Positions 7,879 through 16,017 of a DNA stretch of 64,000 nucleotides are shown in pieces. Every line of letters starts with the position of its first letter. The stretch's first letter is position 1. This DNA is from Armatimonadetes bacterium UBA5352. GTDB taxonomy: Bacteria; Armatimonadota; Zipacnadia; Zipacnadales; UBA5352. The notes beneath the pieces were generated by a model that searched no databases, was not told where the DNA came from, and saw nothing but the letters and a program-made list of their open reading frames with translations. The stretch is taken from contig DHPY01000104.1 in NCBI GenBank assembly GCA_002411015.1, positions 73,233-137,232 of the forward strand. The letters run 5' to 3'. A program made the translations under genes and the position numbers.

Positions 7879-8691
7879 TCAGATCAGCCCGAACTCCCCC
7901 ACCGCCTCGTTCGGCGCGGCGTCCTCCTTGACTACCATGCGTAGCGCCGCGATCATCGCCGCCGGGTCGTCGCTCTGGATGACGTTCCGGCCGAAGACGA
8001 TGCCACGCGCGCCGGCTCTGATTGCCCGCTGCGCTAGCTCCAGCGCGTCGATCGCGTGCGGCAGCTTCTCCGCCCCCAGCACCATGATCGGCACCGGGGT
8101 CGCCTCCACCGTCTCGGCGAAGCGCTCACCGGTGAAGTAGGTCTTGATGATATCCGCGCCAAGCTCCGCGAGGATCCGGCAGCCATTGTGGACCTGCCGA
8201 AACAGCTCATCGGCGGTCAGCTCACTGGGAGCGATCGGAAAGAGCTCGCCAATGAGCGGCAGGCCGCACTCGCGCTTCGCCTCAACGAGCCGGGCGAAGT
8301 GCTCGATGTTCTCGCGATCGATCTCCTCGTGCTGCATCGTGACGGTGAAGGTCGCGATGCCGAGGTCGGCGCCCATCGCCAGTGCACGGGCGGGGTCGAG
8401 GACGCGGGCCGGATGGGCGCCCGTGAAGCCCCAGCGGCCTCCGAAGACGGTGCTCCAGTCGAGGCGCACGACCGCGCAGGGAGCGCCACGGTAGCTGAAA
8501 GCGTGGCCGCAGGACTGGAGCATCCCCGGCGAGAGCAGGATGCCGTCGGCGTCGCGCCACGCCTCGATGGCTCGGGGGAGGTTGATGGCGCCGGCGGTCG
8601 GGCCGACGAAGAAGCCGTGATCGGCGGCGACGATGATCGCGCGCTTCCCGTCGGAGAAGAGCCGGTTCAGGCGCATCCAGTGGCCTTCCAT
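7879..8691 (-). CDS. Class I aldolase of the DeoC/LacD/FbaB-like family
   Basis: A 270-residue TIM-barrel aldolase related to the archaeal-type class I fructose-bisphosphate aldolases and LsrF. The probable Schiff-base lysine is in GADIIKTYF (Lys 183), and a phosphate-binding Gly turn follows late in the barrel (ARGIVFGRNV). An early AADHG (residues 22-26) matches the family's first strand. The ATG at 8691 is preferred because AGGAG precedes it and an in-frame extension would run through a tandem repeat. The substrate is probably a phosphorylated sugar or a related keto compound; the exact reaction cannot be assigned. Confidence 0.8.
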   Translation of the reverse strand: MEGHWMRLNRLFSDGKRAIIVAADHGFFVGPTAGAINLPRAIEAWRDADGILLSPGMLQSCGHAFSYRGAPCAVVRLDWSTVFGGRWGFTGAHPARVLDPARALAMGADLGIATFTVTMQHEEIDRENIEHFARLVEAKRECGLPLIGELFPIAPSELTADELFRQVHNGCRILAELGADIIKTYFTGERFAETVEATPVPIMVLGAEKLPHAIDALELAQRAIRAGARGIVFGRNVIQSDDPAAMIAALRMVVKEDAAPNEAVGEFGLI

Positions 8692-8745
8692 GTGCTGACT
8701 CCTGCGAGCGACGTCCCTCGCGAGGGCGCGAGGGCCACAACGACA

Positions 8746-8770
8746 ACGGCTGACGGCTGACGGCTGACGG
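8746..8770. repeat. Short tandem repeat, 7-bp unit
   Basis: The unit ACGGCTG is repeated 3.6 times without mismatch between the unknown gene ending at 8845 and the aldolase start. A palindrome CCCTCGCGAGGG lies nearby at 8715-8726. Noncoding; no function inferred. Confidence 0.8.
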
Positions 8771-8773
8771 CGT

Positions 8774-8836
8774 GCGGGCGGGGCGCCCGCACCACGGAAC
8801 AACTGAACCGACGCGGGCGGGGCGCCCGCACCACGG
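8774..8836. repeat. Two copies of a palindromic REP-like element
   Basis: A 24-base sequence beginning GCGGGCGGGGCGCCCGC and ending ACCACGG occurs at 8774-8797 and again at 8813-8836, identical in both. Each copy can fold into a GC hairpin (GCGGGC against GCCCGC). A diverged copy in the opposite orientation is at 11303-11327. This pattern fits extragenic palindromic repeats. Confidence 0.75.
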
Positions 8837-8844
8837 GACGGCAG

Positions 8845-9705
8845 CTAACTCAGCAGCGGGTCCCAGTGCTCATACTCGCGGGCAATGTCACGGTCGCTCT
8901 CCCACGGTCTATAGATGGCACGGGCGCGGAGGCGATGCTCCTCATCCACACGCGGCCGGTGCAGCACCCACTGGAGATCCCACGCCGGGTTGCCCGCGCC
9001 GCCACCGGTCGGCGAATGCGTGAAGCGCAGATCGTGCCCCGGCTCGAACATGAGCGCGAACACCATCCGCCCTCGGCGGCCGAAGAAGAACGGGCGCGTC
9101 CACGCCAGATCGGAGTAGCTGTACGCGAGCGTCTCGCGCGACATCGAGTGTGGCAGGCTGGCGCTGGTGGTCACGCTGCAGACAGTGCTTCCCGAGCCAT
9201 GGCGGGGAGAGTTCAGCTCGAGCCAGCCCTCCCCCACCGGCTCATCGCGCGGGCGGCCGAGGAAGTGCATCGCAGGCGACTCCGGCGCGTTGATGTAGCT
9301 CGCGTAGAAGGCCAGCAGGTAGTCGCGCGCGAGCGTCTCCCGGCGCAGCACCAGTCGCAGGTCGATGTCAATGTAATGTGGCACGCGCAGGCTGAATGTG
9401 ATCAGGGACTGCACGCCGAGCGTGGGCGTCGCGTCCTGGTGAAGCATGACAGACTGTGAGTCGAGCCTCTCGAGTTCAATTGGCAACCGCCGAGGCTCGA
9501 AGTACTGGTTGTCATCGCGCATGTCGCGGCCATCGAGCAGGTGCTCGAGGTTGATCCCGGCGAGGCCAGGGACGAAGAGGCTCTCGCCAGGCGCATGGAC
9601 GGACGTGAGCGACTGCAGACCATGGTAGCCTGCGCGCTGGCCATCGTCCGCCTCATTGTTGCCGATGGTGGCGGTAAGCTCACCGGCGCTGACGCTCTCA
9701 CGCAT
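8845..9705 (-). CDS. Conserved-looking protein of unknown function
   Basis: A 286-residue protein without signal peptide or membrane segment. The ATG at 9705 follows GGAGGTGA at ideal spacing, while longer in-frame versions would add Arg-rich sequence upstream of that site. The composition suggests a beta-rich soluble protein, with aromatic strands such as RPFFFGRRGRMVFALMF and a C-terminal AREYEHWDPLL. I recognise no catalytic motif or domain. It is the last gene of a minus-strand block after acpS and the LptF/G gene, separated from the latter by 74 bases, so it may share their transcript. Confidence 0.75.
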   Translation of the reverse strand: MRESVSAGELTATIGNNEADDGQRAGYHGLQSLTSVHAPGESLFVPGLAGINLEHLLDGRDMRDDNQYFEPRRLPIELERLDSQSVMLHQDATPTLGVQSLITFSLRVPHYIDIDLRLVLRRETLARDYLLAFYASYINAPESPAMHFLGRPRDEPVGEGWLELNSPRHGSGSTVCSVTTSASLPHSMSRETLAYSYSDLAWTRPFFFGRRGRMVFALMFEPGHDLRFTHSPTGGGAGNPAWDLQWVLHRPRVDEEHRLRARAIYRPWESDRDIAREYEHWDPLLS

Positions 9706-9779
9706 CGAGTCACCTCCCCGCAGCCCTGCCGTGACGCGCAACAGAGGGGCATTTCGCCAGAAGTGCCGCCAGCCCTGCC

Positions 9780-10856
9780 TCAGCCCTCGCGGGCGAGGAA
9801 GATCATCCCAAGGACGCCGAACAGCGCGTCCGGCGCCCAGCCGGCGGTTACTGGATCGAGTGAGCCAGCAAGCCCGAAGGCCAGTGTCCACGACCGCACG
9901 CCATTATACAGGAAGACCACCAGCAGCGAGACGACGACTCCGACGTACGTGCCGTGGCGCGCGTAGCGATGGCCCAGCGGTGCAGCCACGATGGCGAAGA
10001 CGAAGCAGGCGACCGGGATTGAGTACTTGAAGTGCAGGTAGACCTCGTACTGCTGCGTGTCGCCGCCGGTGGCCTTGCGGACCTCGATCAGCTCCTGCAG
10101 CTCGTACGGCGCCATCTCCGCCGGGGCGCGGTGCTCGGAGTAGTACTGCTGCAGCGCGCGTGTGAGGTGCACCTCGCGGCTGGCGAACTGCTCGACCTCG
10201 GCCCCGAGGCCGCCGCGCTCATCAAGCGCCACCCGGGCGCCATCGTAGAGCGTCCAGACGGTGCCCTGCAGATGCGCGCTCTGCGCTACCATGACCTCCG
10301 AGATGCGGCCCTCGCCGTTGCGCGTCCAGATGGCGATCTCGCGCAGCAGGTTCTCCGCCGGAAGCATGTCGCGCACGTAGAAGAAGCGGCCCTGCTCATC
10401 GCGAAAGAACTGGTTGTGGGCCTCGCGCACCACCGCCTGGGTCATCATCATGTCGGCCAGCGCCTGCTGCGCAGCCTCCATGGTGGTCGGGACGACGTAC
10501 TGGTTGAGGGCGAGGCCGCCCCCGGATGCGAGGGCTCCGGCGATGATCATGGGGGCGCAGATGCGGGTGAAGGAGACTCCGCCCGCGCGGATGGCGGTAA
10601 TCTCCCCGTAGTGAGCCAGGGTCGTGACGGACATCGCGACGCCGAGCAGTGTGCCGAAGGGGAGCGACCAGACGATCGCGCGGGGAGTGCGCAGGAGCAG
10701 GTAGCGGATGATCAGCTCCGCGGAGACGCGGCCGCCCACGATCGTTGAGCTGATGTTGTATGCGACCTCCGCGAGGAGGATCAGCACGAAGAGCATCAGC
10801 CCGACGATGAAGGGCAGAATGAGTCTGCCGAGGAGGTAGCGGTCGATGATTCGCAT
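9780..10856 (-). CDS. LptF/LptG family permease (YjgP/YjgQ)
   Basis: A 358-residue inner-membrane protein of the LptF/LptG family, which together with LptB drives lipopolysaccharide from the inner membrane towards the periplasmic bridge. It has the family opening IIDRYLLGRLILPF, three N-terminal membrane segments, a periplasmic jelly-roll region at roughly residues 130-265 and three further membrane segments at the C-terminus. Whether it is LptF or LptG cannot be decided here, and no partner gene is visible. It starts 28 bases after the acpS stop, suggesting one operon. Its presence implies a double-membrane cell envelope. Confidence 0.88.
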   Translation of the reverse strand: MRIIDRYLLGRLILPFIVGLMLFVLILLAEVAYNISSTIVGGRVSAELIIRYLLLRTPRAIVWSLPFGTLLGVAMSVTTLAHYGEITAIRAGGVSFTRICAPMIIAGALASGGGLALNQYVVPTTMEAAQQALADMMMTQAVVREAHNQFFRDEQGRFFYVRDMLPAENLLREIAIWTRNGEGRISEVMVAQSAHLQGTVWTLYDGARVALDERGGLGAEVEQFASREVHLTRALQQYYSEHRAPAEMAPYELQELIEVRKATGGDTQQYEVYLHFKYSIPVACFVFAIVAAPLGHRYARHGTYVGVVVSLLVVFLYNGVRSWTLAFGLAGSLDPVTAGWAPDALFGVLGMIFLAREG

Positions 10857-10883
10857 GCGGTTACACGCTGGACGCCTGTGGCG

Positions 10884-11267
10884 TTAGCCGGGACCCTCGA
10901 GAATGACGACGGCCATGGCGATGCCAGCGTCGTGGGAGAGGGAGACGTGAATGTTAGTGACGCCCATGGCATCGGCGCGCTCCTTCGCCGCGCCGCTCAG
11001 GACAAGCTCAGGCCGCCCGCTCGGGTGCTTGCGCACCTCGATCTGCGTGAAGTGAACGCCGCCGCGCCAGCCGGTGCCGAGGGCCTTCATGCAGGCCTCT
11101 TTCGCGGCGAAACGCGTGCCGAGGCGCTCCGAAAGGGTCGCGCGCAGCTCAGCGGTCTCGATCTCCCTGCGCGTGAAGCAGCGGCAGAGGAAGCGGTCGC
11201 CGTATGATTCGACGAGATATCCCAGCCGGTCTGTTCCAACGATGTCTGTCCCTATTCCGAGGATCAT
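10884..11267 (-). CDS. acpS: Holo-[acyl-carrier-protein] synthase
   Basis: A 127-residue phosphopantetheinyl transferase of the AcpS type, which moves 4'-phosphopantetheine from coenzyme A to a serine of acyl carrier protein to activate fatty acid synthesis. The opening MILGIGTDIV carries the metal-ligand Asp (residue 8), and FAAKEACMKALG supplies Glu 57 and the CoA-binding lysines. The later HVSLSHD motif is also present. The ATG at 11267 is supported by AGGAG seven bases upstream; an in-frame extension of 20 residues is unlikely. It lies upstream of the LptF/G gene in the same direction. Confidence 0.95.
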   Translation of the reverse strand: MILGIGTDIVGTDRLGYLVESYGDRFLCRCFTRREIETAELRATLSERLGTRFAAKEACMKALGTGWRGGVHFTQIEVRKHPSGRPELVLSGAAKERADAMGVTNIHVSLSHDAGIAMAVVILEGPG

Positions 11268-11302
11268 GCAGCGCTCCTGGTTGCAGCAGCTATCAAGGCA
11301 GA

Positions 11303-11389
11303 GTGGTACGGGCGTCCTCGCCCGCACACTGGGCGGAGCCGTTGGCTGTCACAGGCTCTCGTTCTGGTGGGGCGAGGGCACCCCACCTA
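11303..11389. repeat. Two intergenic hairpins, one REP-like
   Basis: Positions 11303-11327 hold a diverged, inverted copy of the palindromic element seen at 8774 and 8813 (reverse strand GTGCGGGCGAGGACGCCCGT). Positions 11367-11389 hold a second palindrome in which GGTGGGG pairs with CCCCACC around a short loop. Both lie between the L,D-transpeptidase stop and the acpS start and may help end the transpeptidase transcript. Confidence 0.6.
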
Positions 11390-11413
11390 CGTGGGCAATG
11401 TCGGCTCCTGAAG

Positions 11414-12451
11414 TCATTCCTTGATGACCACGCGGGTGCCGATCGGGATGGTCTCATACATCTCGATCGCGTGCGCGTTCGTGAGCCGGATGCAGCCGCC
11501 TGAGATGCGCCTGCCGATGGATGACGGCTGGTTGGTGCCGTGGATGCCGATGGCGCGGCCGGTCTCATAGCCGCGGGCGGTGGTGCCGAGCCAGCGAGCG
11601 CCCAGCGGGTTGCGCGGGCTGCCGCCGGGGATGTACTCGCCCCAGTACGCCCGCCACGGCGGCCACACGGCCTTGTTGCGGACGCGCCAGTCGCCGATGG
11701 GGCTGTTGTTCCCCTCACCGGTGCAGCACGCCCAGCGGACGAGCTGCCTGCCGGAGTACGAGACCTCCAGCGTGCGATCGCTGCGATCGATCACGATCTC
11801 AAAGAGGTCCTCCGGAGCCGCGACCTCGAGGCGCCGATCGCCGCTGGAGAGCGTCCAGGCCGACTTCGCTGCGCTCCACGCAGTGCTGACGGGCAGGACG
11901 GCATCGAGGCCTCGTACCGGCAGGTGCAGCCGGCCGTTGAGTTCACGGGGCGGCTGCGGGAGGGTCACCGGCTGGTAGTTGCGTCTCACGATAGGGCTGA
12001 GGGGCGTGAACTCCACGATGCCAGTCGGGGCGATCAGCCTCGCCGGAGCGCCTGGCGCCTGCCGGACCAGTTCCGCGCCGATGAAGCTCGCGACCGTCGC
12101 GGCATCCACGTAGAAGACGTCTTCGAGACGAACGCCGCTGGCCGCTGCGCCCTGCTCAGCCTGAACACGCGCCAGCGCCGCCGCAAGCTCACCACTGCGA
12201 TGGCTGACCGCAGAAGCCACGGGGGCGACGGAGGGGGCCTCGAGCCTCCCGGAGCGCACCCGTTGTGGGAGCGGCGGGGAGATGACACACGCGAGCGGTG
12301 TGCGCGAGGCCGAGGCGTGGCCGTCGGTCAGGCGCTGGTAGAGGGCGATGTCCAGCGCCGAGCAGGCGACCCATAGACCCGCAACTGCGAGGGCGACCTG
12401 CAGAAGCTCGATCGCCCAGGAACGCGCGCTTCCAGCCTGTACCGCGACCAT
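11414..12451 (-). CDS. L,D-transpeptidase (YkuD domain), membrane-anchored
   Basis: A 345-residue envelope enzyme with one hydrophobic segment near residues 14-32 that should anchor it in the inner membrane. The C-terminal YkuD domain carries IGIHGTN followed by ISGGCIRL, with the catalytic cysteine at about residue 320. YkuD enzymes form 3-3 peptidoglycan cross-links or attach proteins to peptidoglycan. The central part has two copies of a substrate-like or copper-amine-oxidase-N-like stretch before the catalytic domain; this is uncertain. The ATG at 12451 is chosen because a good promoter lies at 12504-12532, inside any longer frame. Confidence 0.88.
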   Translation of the reverse strand: MVAVQAGSARSWAIELLQVALAVAGLWVACSALDIALYQRLTDGHASASRTPLACVISPPLPQRVRSGRLEAPSVAPVASAVSHRSGELAAALARVQAEQGAAASGVRLEDVFYVDAATVASFIGAELVRQAPGAPARLIAPTGIVEFTPLSPIVRRNYQPVTLPQPPRELNGRLHLPVRGLDAVLPVSTAWSAAKSAWTLSSGDRRLEVAAPEDLFEIVIDRSDRTLEVSYSGRQLVRWACCTGEGNNSPIGDWRVRNKAVWPPWRAYWGEYIPGGSPRNPLGARWLGTTARGYETGRAIGIHGTNQPSSIGRRISGGCIRLTNAHAIEMYETIPIGTRVVIKE

Positions 12452-12503
12452 GTCTGCCACCCGAGGTGCGATGTTGCCGCGCGTAGAGCCTGTCCCGGAT
12501 GGG

Positions 12504-12532
12504 AGTATACATTCCGCGAGGGCGTGCTGCAA
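12504..12532 (-). promoter_or_regulatory. Sigma70-type promoter for the L,D-transpeptidase gene
   Basis: On the minus strand TTGCAG (12527-12532) and TATACT (12504-12509) are separated by exactly 17 bases. Transcription would begin near 12497, about 46 bases before the ATG at 12451. Confidence 0.7.
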
Positions 12533-12564
12533 GTCGAAGCACCGAATGCATACCGCCGAGCACG

Positions 12565-13506
12565 TTACGAACAAGTGACCCAGTCGGGGCGGAAGTTCAT
12601 CCACCGGATCCGTTCGCGGCGCCAGGTGTAGACGAGATGGACGCTGCCATCATCGGCGACCATGAGCGTCGGGTAGGAGTACTCACCCGGCTCGCTCTCC
12701 ACATTGCGCCTGGCCAGCCATGTCCGGCCCTCATCGAGTGAGAGCGCCATGGTGAGAGGAGTGCGCTGCGTGGGGCTGTCGTTGAAGCAGACGATGGTCT
12801 CGCCGCTGTCGAGCTTCACCATGTCGGCGCCCGAGTTGGGGTTCTGCAGTTCCGAGGGCACGCATGGCGACCACGTCTCGCCGCCGTCCGTTGAGTCGCA
12901 CTCCCACGCGTGGGAGACCTCGCCATCTGAGCGCAGGATCGCGTGCAGCGTGCCATCCTCCCGCTCGATGACGGCGGGCTGGATTGCGCCGGTGGGGGCG
13001 GACATGCGGCCGGAGCGGCGCCACGCCTCGCCACCGTCATCGGTGAGATAGCAGACGCCCTCCCAGACCTTCTCATCATAGGCAGGCAGCACGAGCCGCC
13101 CGGAGGAGAGTTGCAGCGGGCGATGGCGGACCATCATCCCGGGCTCGTCGTCGAAGACCTGGGCCTCGGTCCAGCTCTCGCCGCCGTCGTGGCTGCGGAG
13201 GAGGTAGAGCGCGGCGGTGTCCCAGCCGCTGTCCTGGATGACATCCACGAAGTGCCAGAGCTCGGTTCCCTGGCGGCACACGACGGTGTTTCCGCCGGGG
13301 CGGCCGGGCGGGTCGAAGAGGACGCGGGGGTCGCTCCAGCGGTCGCCGCCGTGGATGGCGCACATGACGGCGACGTCGGCCGCGCCTTCATGCGAGCCGG
13401 CGTACCAGGTCGCGAACAGGCCGCCCCCAGGCCGCTCGGCGATCGAGGCGCAATGACAGGAGGGGCGTTCGGGGGTTCCGTGGAATATGAACTGACCGTA
13501 GAGCAT
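12565..13506 (-). CDS. Sialidase/neuraminidase-like beta-propeller protein (BNR repeats)
   Basis: A 313-residue six-bladed propeller protein of the sialidase superfamily. Several Asp-box (S-x-D-x-G-x-x-W) repeats are visible: SHDGGESW, TDDGGEAW, STDGGETW and SLDEGRTW. Sialidases cleave terminal sialic acids, but many bacterial relatives with this short form have other or unknown substrates. There is no signal peptide, so it would be cytoplasmic as annotated. The ATG at 13506 follows a GAGGG stretch; the longer in-frame start lies beyond the divergent bioY promoter region. Catalytic Arg triad and Tyr/Glu residues were not mapped. Confidence 0.78.
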   Translation of the reverse strand: MLYGQFIFHGTPERPSCHCASIAERPGGGLFATWYAGSHEGAADVAVMCAIHGGDRWSDPRVLFDPPGRPGGNTVVCRQGTELWHFVDVIQDSGWDTAALYLLRSHDGGESWTEAQVFDDEPGMMVRHRPLQLSSGRLVLPAYDEKVWEGVCYLTDDGGEAWRRSGRMSAPTGAIQPAVIEREDGTLHAILRSDGEVSHAWECDSTDGGETWSPCVPSELQNPNSGADMVKLDSGETIVCFNDSPTQRTPLTMALSLDEGRTWLARRNVESEPGEYSYPTLMVADDGSVHLVYTWRRERIRWMNFRPDWVTCS

Positions 13507-13543
13507 AGCCCTCACCCATTCACTCTCAATTGCTCCGGCAAGC

Positions 13544-13572
13544 TTGCGGGGCAGTTGCGATCTGGGTATACT
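13544..13572 (+). promoter_or_regulatory. Sigma70-type promoter for bioY
   Basis: TTGCGG at 13544-13549 and TATACT at 13567-13572 are separated by 17 bases, ahead of the bioY start at 13635. The expected leader is about 55 bases. I see no obvious BirA operator. Confidence 0.65.
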
Positions 13573-13634
13573 GCCCCTCGAACCGCCACCCGGCACGACC
13601 TGCATGCCGGACGAGGCAGGAAAGGACGCCCAAT

Positions 13635-14216
13635 ATGGACAGAATCACCGCGCTGACGACGCGCATAGGTGTTCCCGCTCTTACCCGCCGCCACCTGCTC
13701 TTGATTGCAGGCACCGTTGCGGCCGCGGGCATGACCGCGGTAGCGGCGAACCTGCGGATCCCGCTCCCGTTCTCCCCCGTGCCCGTCACGGGCCAGACGA
13801 TGATGGTGCTGATCTCAGGCGCCGTCCTCGGGCCGCTGGCGGGCTCGCTGAGCCAGGTGCTGTTCATAGTGATGGGCGCAGCGGGTGCGGTGCCTCTCGC
13901 GGGCGGCGCGCTGACGGGCGTTACATTCGGCTACCTGATCGGCTTCGTCATTGCCGCGCGGATCGTAGGTGCCGCGACGCGCCGCACCGACAGCGCCCTG
14001 AAGGTCGGCTTGGCGATGGGCCTCGCGAGCCTCACACTTCTCCTGTGCGGATCGGCCTGGCTCTGCGTGTCGCAGGGGCTTTCGGTGGGACAGGCTCTGA
14101 GCGTAGGGCTGCTGCCGTTCCTGCCCGGAGATGGGCTCAAGGCGCTGGCGGCACTGGCGTTCTGGCGTGCGGGCTCGGGCGCGTGGCGGAAGCTCTCGCG
14201 GACGGCTAAAGACTGA
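13635..14216 (+). CDS. bioY: BioY family biotin transporter S-component
   Basis: A 193-residue membrane protein with about six hydrophobic segments, matching BioY, the substrate-binding subunit of energy-coupling-factor biotin uptake systems. The conserved region PLPFSPVPVTGQTMMVLISG is near-canonical, followed by GPLAGSLSQVLFIVMGAAG and a C-terminal FLPGDGLKA. No ECF ATPase or transmembrane subunit genes are nearby, so it either shares a module encoded elsewhere or works alone, as reported for some solitary BioY proteins. The ATG at 13635 follows a purine-rich site and a clear upstream promoter. Confidence 0.95.
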   Translation: MDRITALTTRIGVPALTRRHLLLIAGTVAAAGMTAVAANLRIPLPFSPVPVTGQTMMVLISGAVLGPLAGSLSQVLFIVMGAAGAVPLAGGALTGVTFGYLIGFVIAARIVGAATRRTDSALKVGLAMGLASLTLLLCGSAWLCVSQGLSVGQALSVGLLPFLPGDGLKALAALAFWRAGSGAWRKLSRTAKD

Positions 14217-14241
14217 GGCTCACCCGGGGAGGATGAGAGCA

Positions 14242-16011
14242 GTGGCCGAGGGAGGTGGCGCCGGCAGCCCCGCTGAGACGCCGACCGACGGCGCCTCAGA
14301 CCGGCTACGAGACTGGCCGCTTCGGCTGGCAGTTGTTGCGGCGCTGGCCGTAGCCATCTTCTACTCGATCATGCAGCAGCAGGCCGGACCGCTTCTCTGG
14401 CCCGATGCGGTCGGGTACGTCTCCGGCGCGCAGGCCCTGGTAAAGAGGGGCGTGTACAGCCTGTCAACAATGCAATTCACCCCCGAACTGCTCGATGCGC
14501 CCAGCGAGATCAACCCAGTCCCCTGGTGGCCCCCGGGCTATTCGGCCGCGATTGCCCTCGTCTCTGGTCTGCAGGCTGACGATCCGGTGAGGATGGTGCT
14601 GGCGACACACGCACTCAACCTCGCCGGGCAACTCCTCGCCGGGCTCGGCTTCGGGGTGCTGGCGTCGCTGACATCGGGAAGGCGCATCGCGGCCCCGGTC
14701 GTGGCGGGGCTGTATCTCCTCTCGGGGCCGGTCATCTACGAGGCCCCGCGCGTACTCTCCGAGCATCTCTTCATGGCCCTGGTCGCATGGGCGCTGGTCG
14801 CGCACGTGAAGGTCGTCGAGGCTCCTCACTGGCGTTACGTGGCGGTCGCGTCGGTGTTCTGGTCGGCGGCTGTCCTGACGCGCTACACCGGTGCGCCTCT
14901 CGCCGCGCTGGCGGGAATGGCGGGTGCGGTGACACTCTGGCAGAGCGAGGATCGCTGGCGGCGCATCGCAGGGGCGCTTGTGCCAAGCGCAGCGGCGTGG
15001 CTGACGCTCGCGGCATGGCTTGGGCGGAACCATTTCATTGCGGGGCGCCTCACGCAGCACTATGCGGAGGCCGGTCATCCAGCCAGTTTCAAGGCGCTGG
15101 AGCTTCTGTACGCTTTCACCCTCGGCCTGAGCGGCATACCGACGGACCCGAACATCATCTCGGGCCCCGATCTCCTCATCGCGTTCCTCGGCGGGTTCTT
15201 TCTCATCTTCACTTTGGTCGCAGCGGGATTGGAGGGTCTCAGGCTGCCCGCCCCGACTCGCACGCTGGCATGGAGATGGCTGCGCCTCCTCTGCCTGGTC
15301 GGAATCCCGCTCCTCCTCGCTTCGCTTCTTCTGGCCAGCCTTCGTGGCAGGCTCAACACATTCTGGGGCAGGATGATGATGCCTCTGGAGGCGCTCACCC
15401 TCGTCTTCCTCATGGGCGCCGCAATACGTCGGCAGGCGGCCCGGGTGCCGTTCGTCGCGCTGGCGCTGTGTGTGGTCGTCGGAGGTCTGACCGCTGGTGT
15501 GTCGAATCTCATGCTTCCATCGGGGCGGCATCGGCTGGCGGAGTTCGCCTCCATCGCGGGCAGTCCAGCAATGCGTGAGGCGGTACGAGGACGGCGCGTG
15601 CTGATTGCAGGGGATAGCTGCATCCCCGTGGCCGTACTCAGTGTCCCGGCGGCGGTGTTCCTGCCGGAGGCGGAGGCTGTCTACTGGCTTGACAATCCAG
15701 GTTACACCGGCCTTGTCCTCGGACCCGGAAGTCTGCAGGACCTAATGGCGCAGTGTCGGATAGAGTTCCTTCTGCGCGGCCCGGACGAGTACCTGACGAG
15801 TTACCAGGAGGGCGGCATCGGCCCCGAGGCGCTGCGCCGGAAGTTGCATGCGCAGTTGGTGGAACTGGAGAGGGAGGAACTCGAGGCGTCCGAGGACTGG
15901 AAGGTGTGCCTGCCGCTGCACACGCGTCCCGTATCCAGAGCGGGGATGTGGTCACTGGAGGAAATCGTGGCCGTTCCCGCGCCGACCAGCAGCACTCATA
16001 GCGAGAGGTGA
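14242..16011 (+). CDS. Multi-pass GT-C type glycosyltransferase-like membrane protein
   Basis: A roughly 589-residue integral membrane protein with about ten to twelve hydrophobic segments and a soluble C-terminal domain of about 170 residues. After the first membrane segment it reads LLWPDAVGYVSGA, which resembles the first periplasmic loop of GT-C (PMT/ArnT-like) transferases where an Asp or Glu is catalytic. These enzymes use polyprenyl-linked sugars to modify lipids, proteins or polysaccharides on the outer face. GTG at 14242 lies nine bases after GGGGAGG, while the ATG at 14233 abuts that site. It is six bases upstream of the next gene's start. Confidence 0.7.
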   Translation: MAEGGGAGSPAETPTDGASDRLRDWPLRLAVVAALAVAIFYSIMQQQAGPLLWPDAVGYVSGAQALVKRGVYSLSTMQFTPELLDAPSEINPVPWWPPGYSAAIALVSGLQADDPVRMVLATHALNLAGQLLAGLGFGVLASLTSGRRIAAPVVAGLYLLSGPVIYEAPRVLSEHLFMALVAWALVAHVKVVEAPHWRYVAVASVFWSAAVLTRYTGAPLAALAGMAGAVTLWQSEDRWRRIAGALVPSAAAWLTLAAWLGRNHFIAGRLTQHYAEAGHPASFKALELLYAFTLGLSGIPTDPNIISGPDLLIAFLGGFFLIFTLVAAGLEGLRLPAPTRTLAWRWLRLLCLVGIPLLLASLLLASLRGRLNTFWGRMMMPLEALTLVFLMGAAIRRQAARVPFVALALCVVVGGLTAGVSNLMLPSGRHRLAEFASIAGSPAMREAVRGRRVLIAGDSCIPVAVLSVPAAVFLPEAEAVYWLDNPGYTGLVLGPGSLQDLMAQCRIEFLLRGPDEYLTSYQEGGIGPEALRRKLHAQLVELEREELEASEDWKVCLPLHTRPVSRAGMWSLEEIVAVPAPTSSTHSER

Positions 16012-16017
16012 CGAGAC

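Noticed and set aside
8746..8836. CRISPR-like array
   Set aside because: The repeats are a 7-bp tandem unit and two palindromic copies without regular spacers or cas genes.
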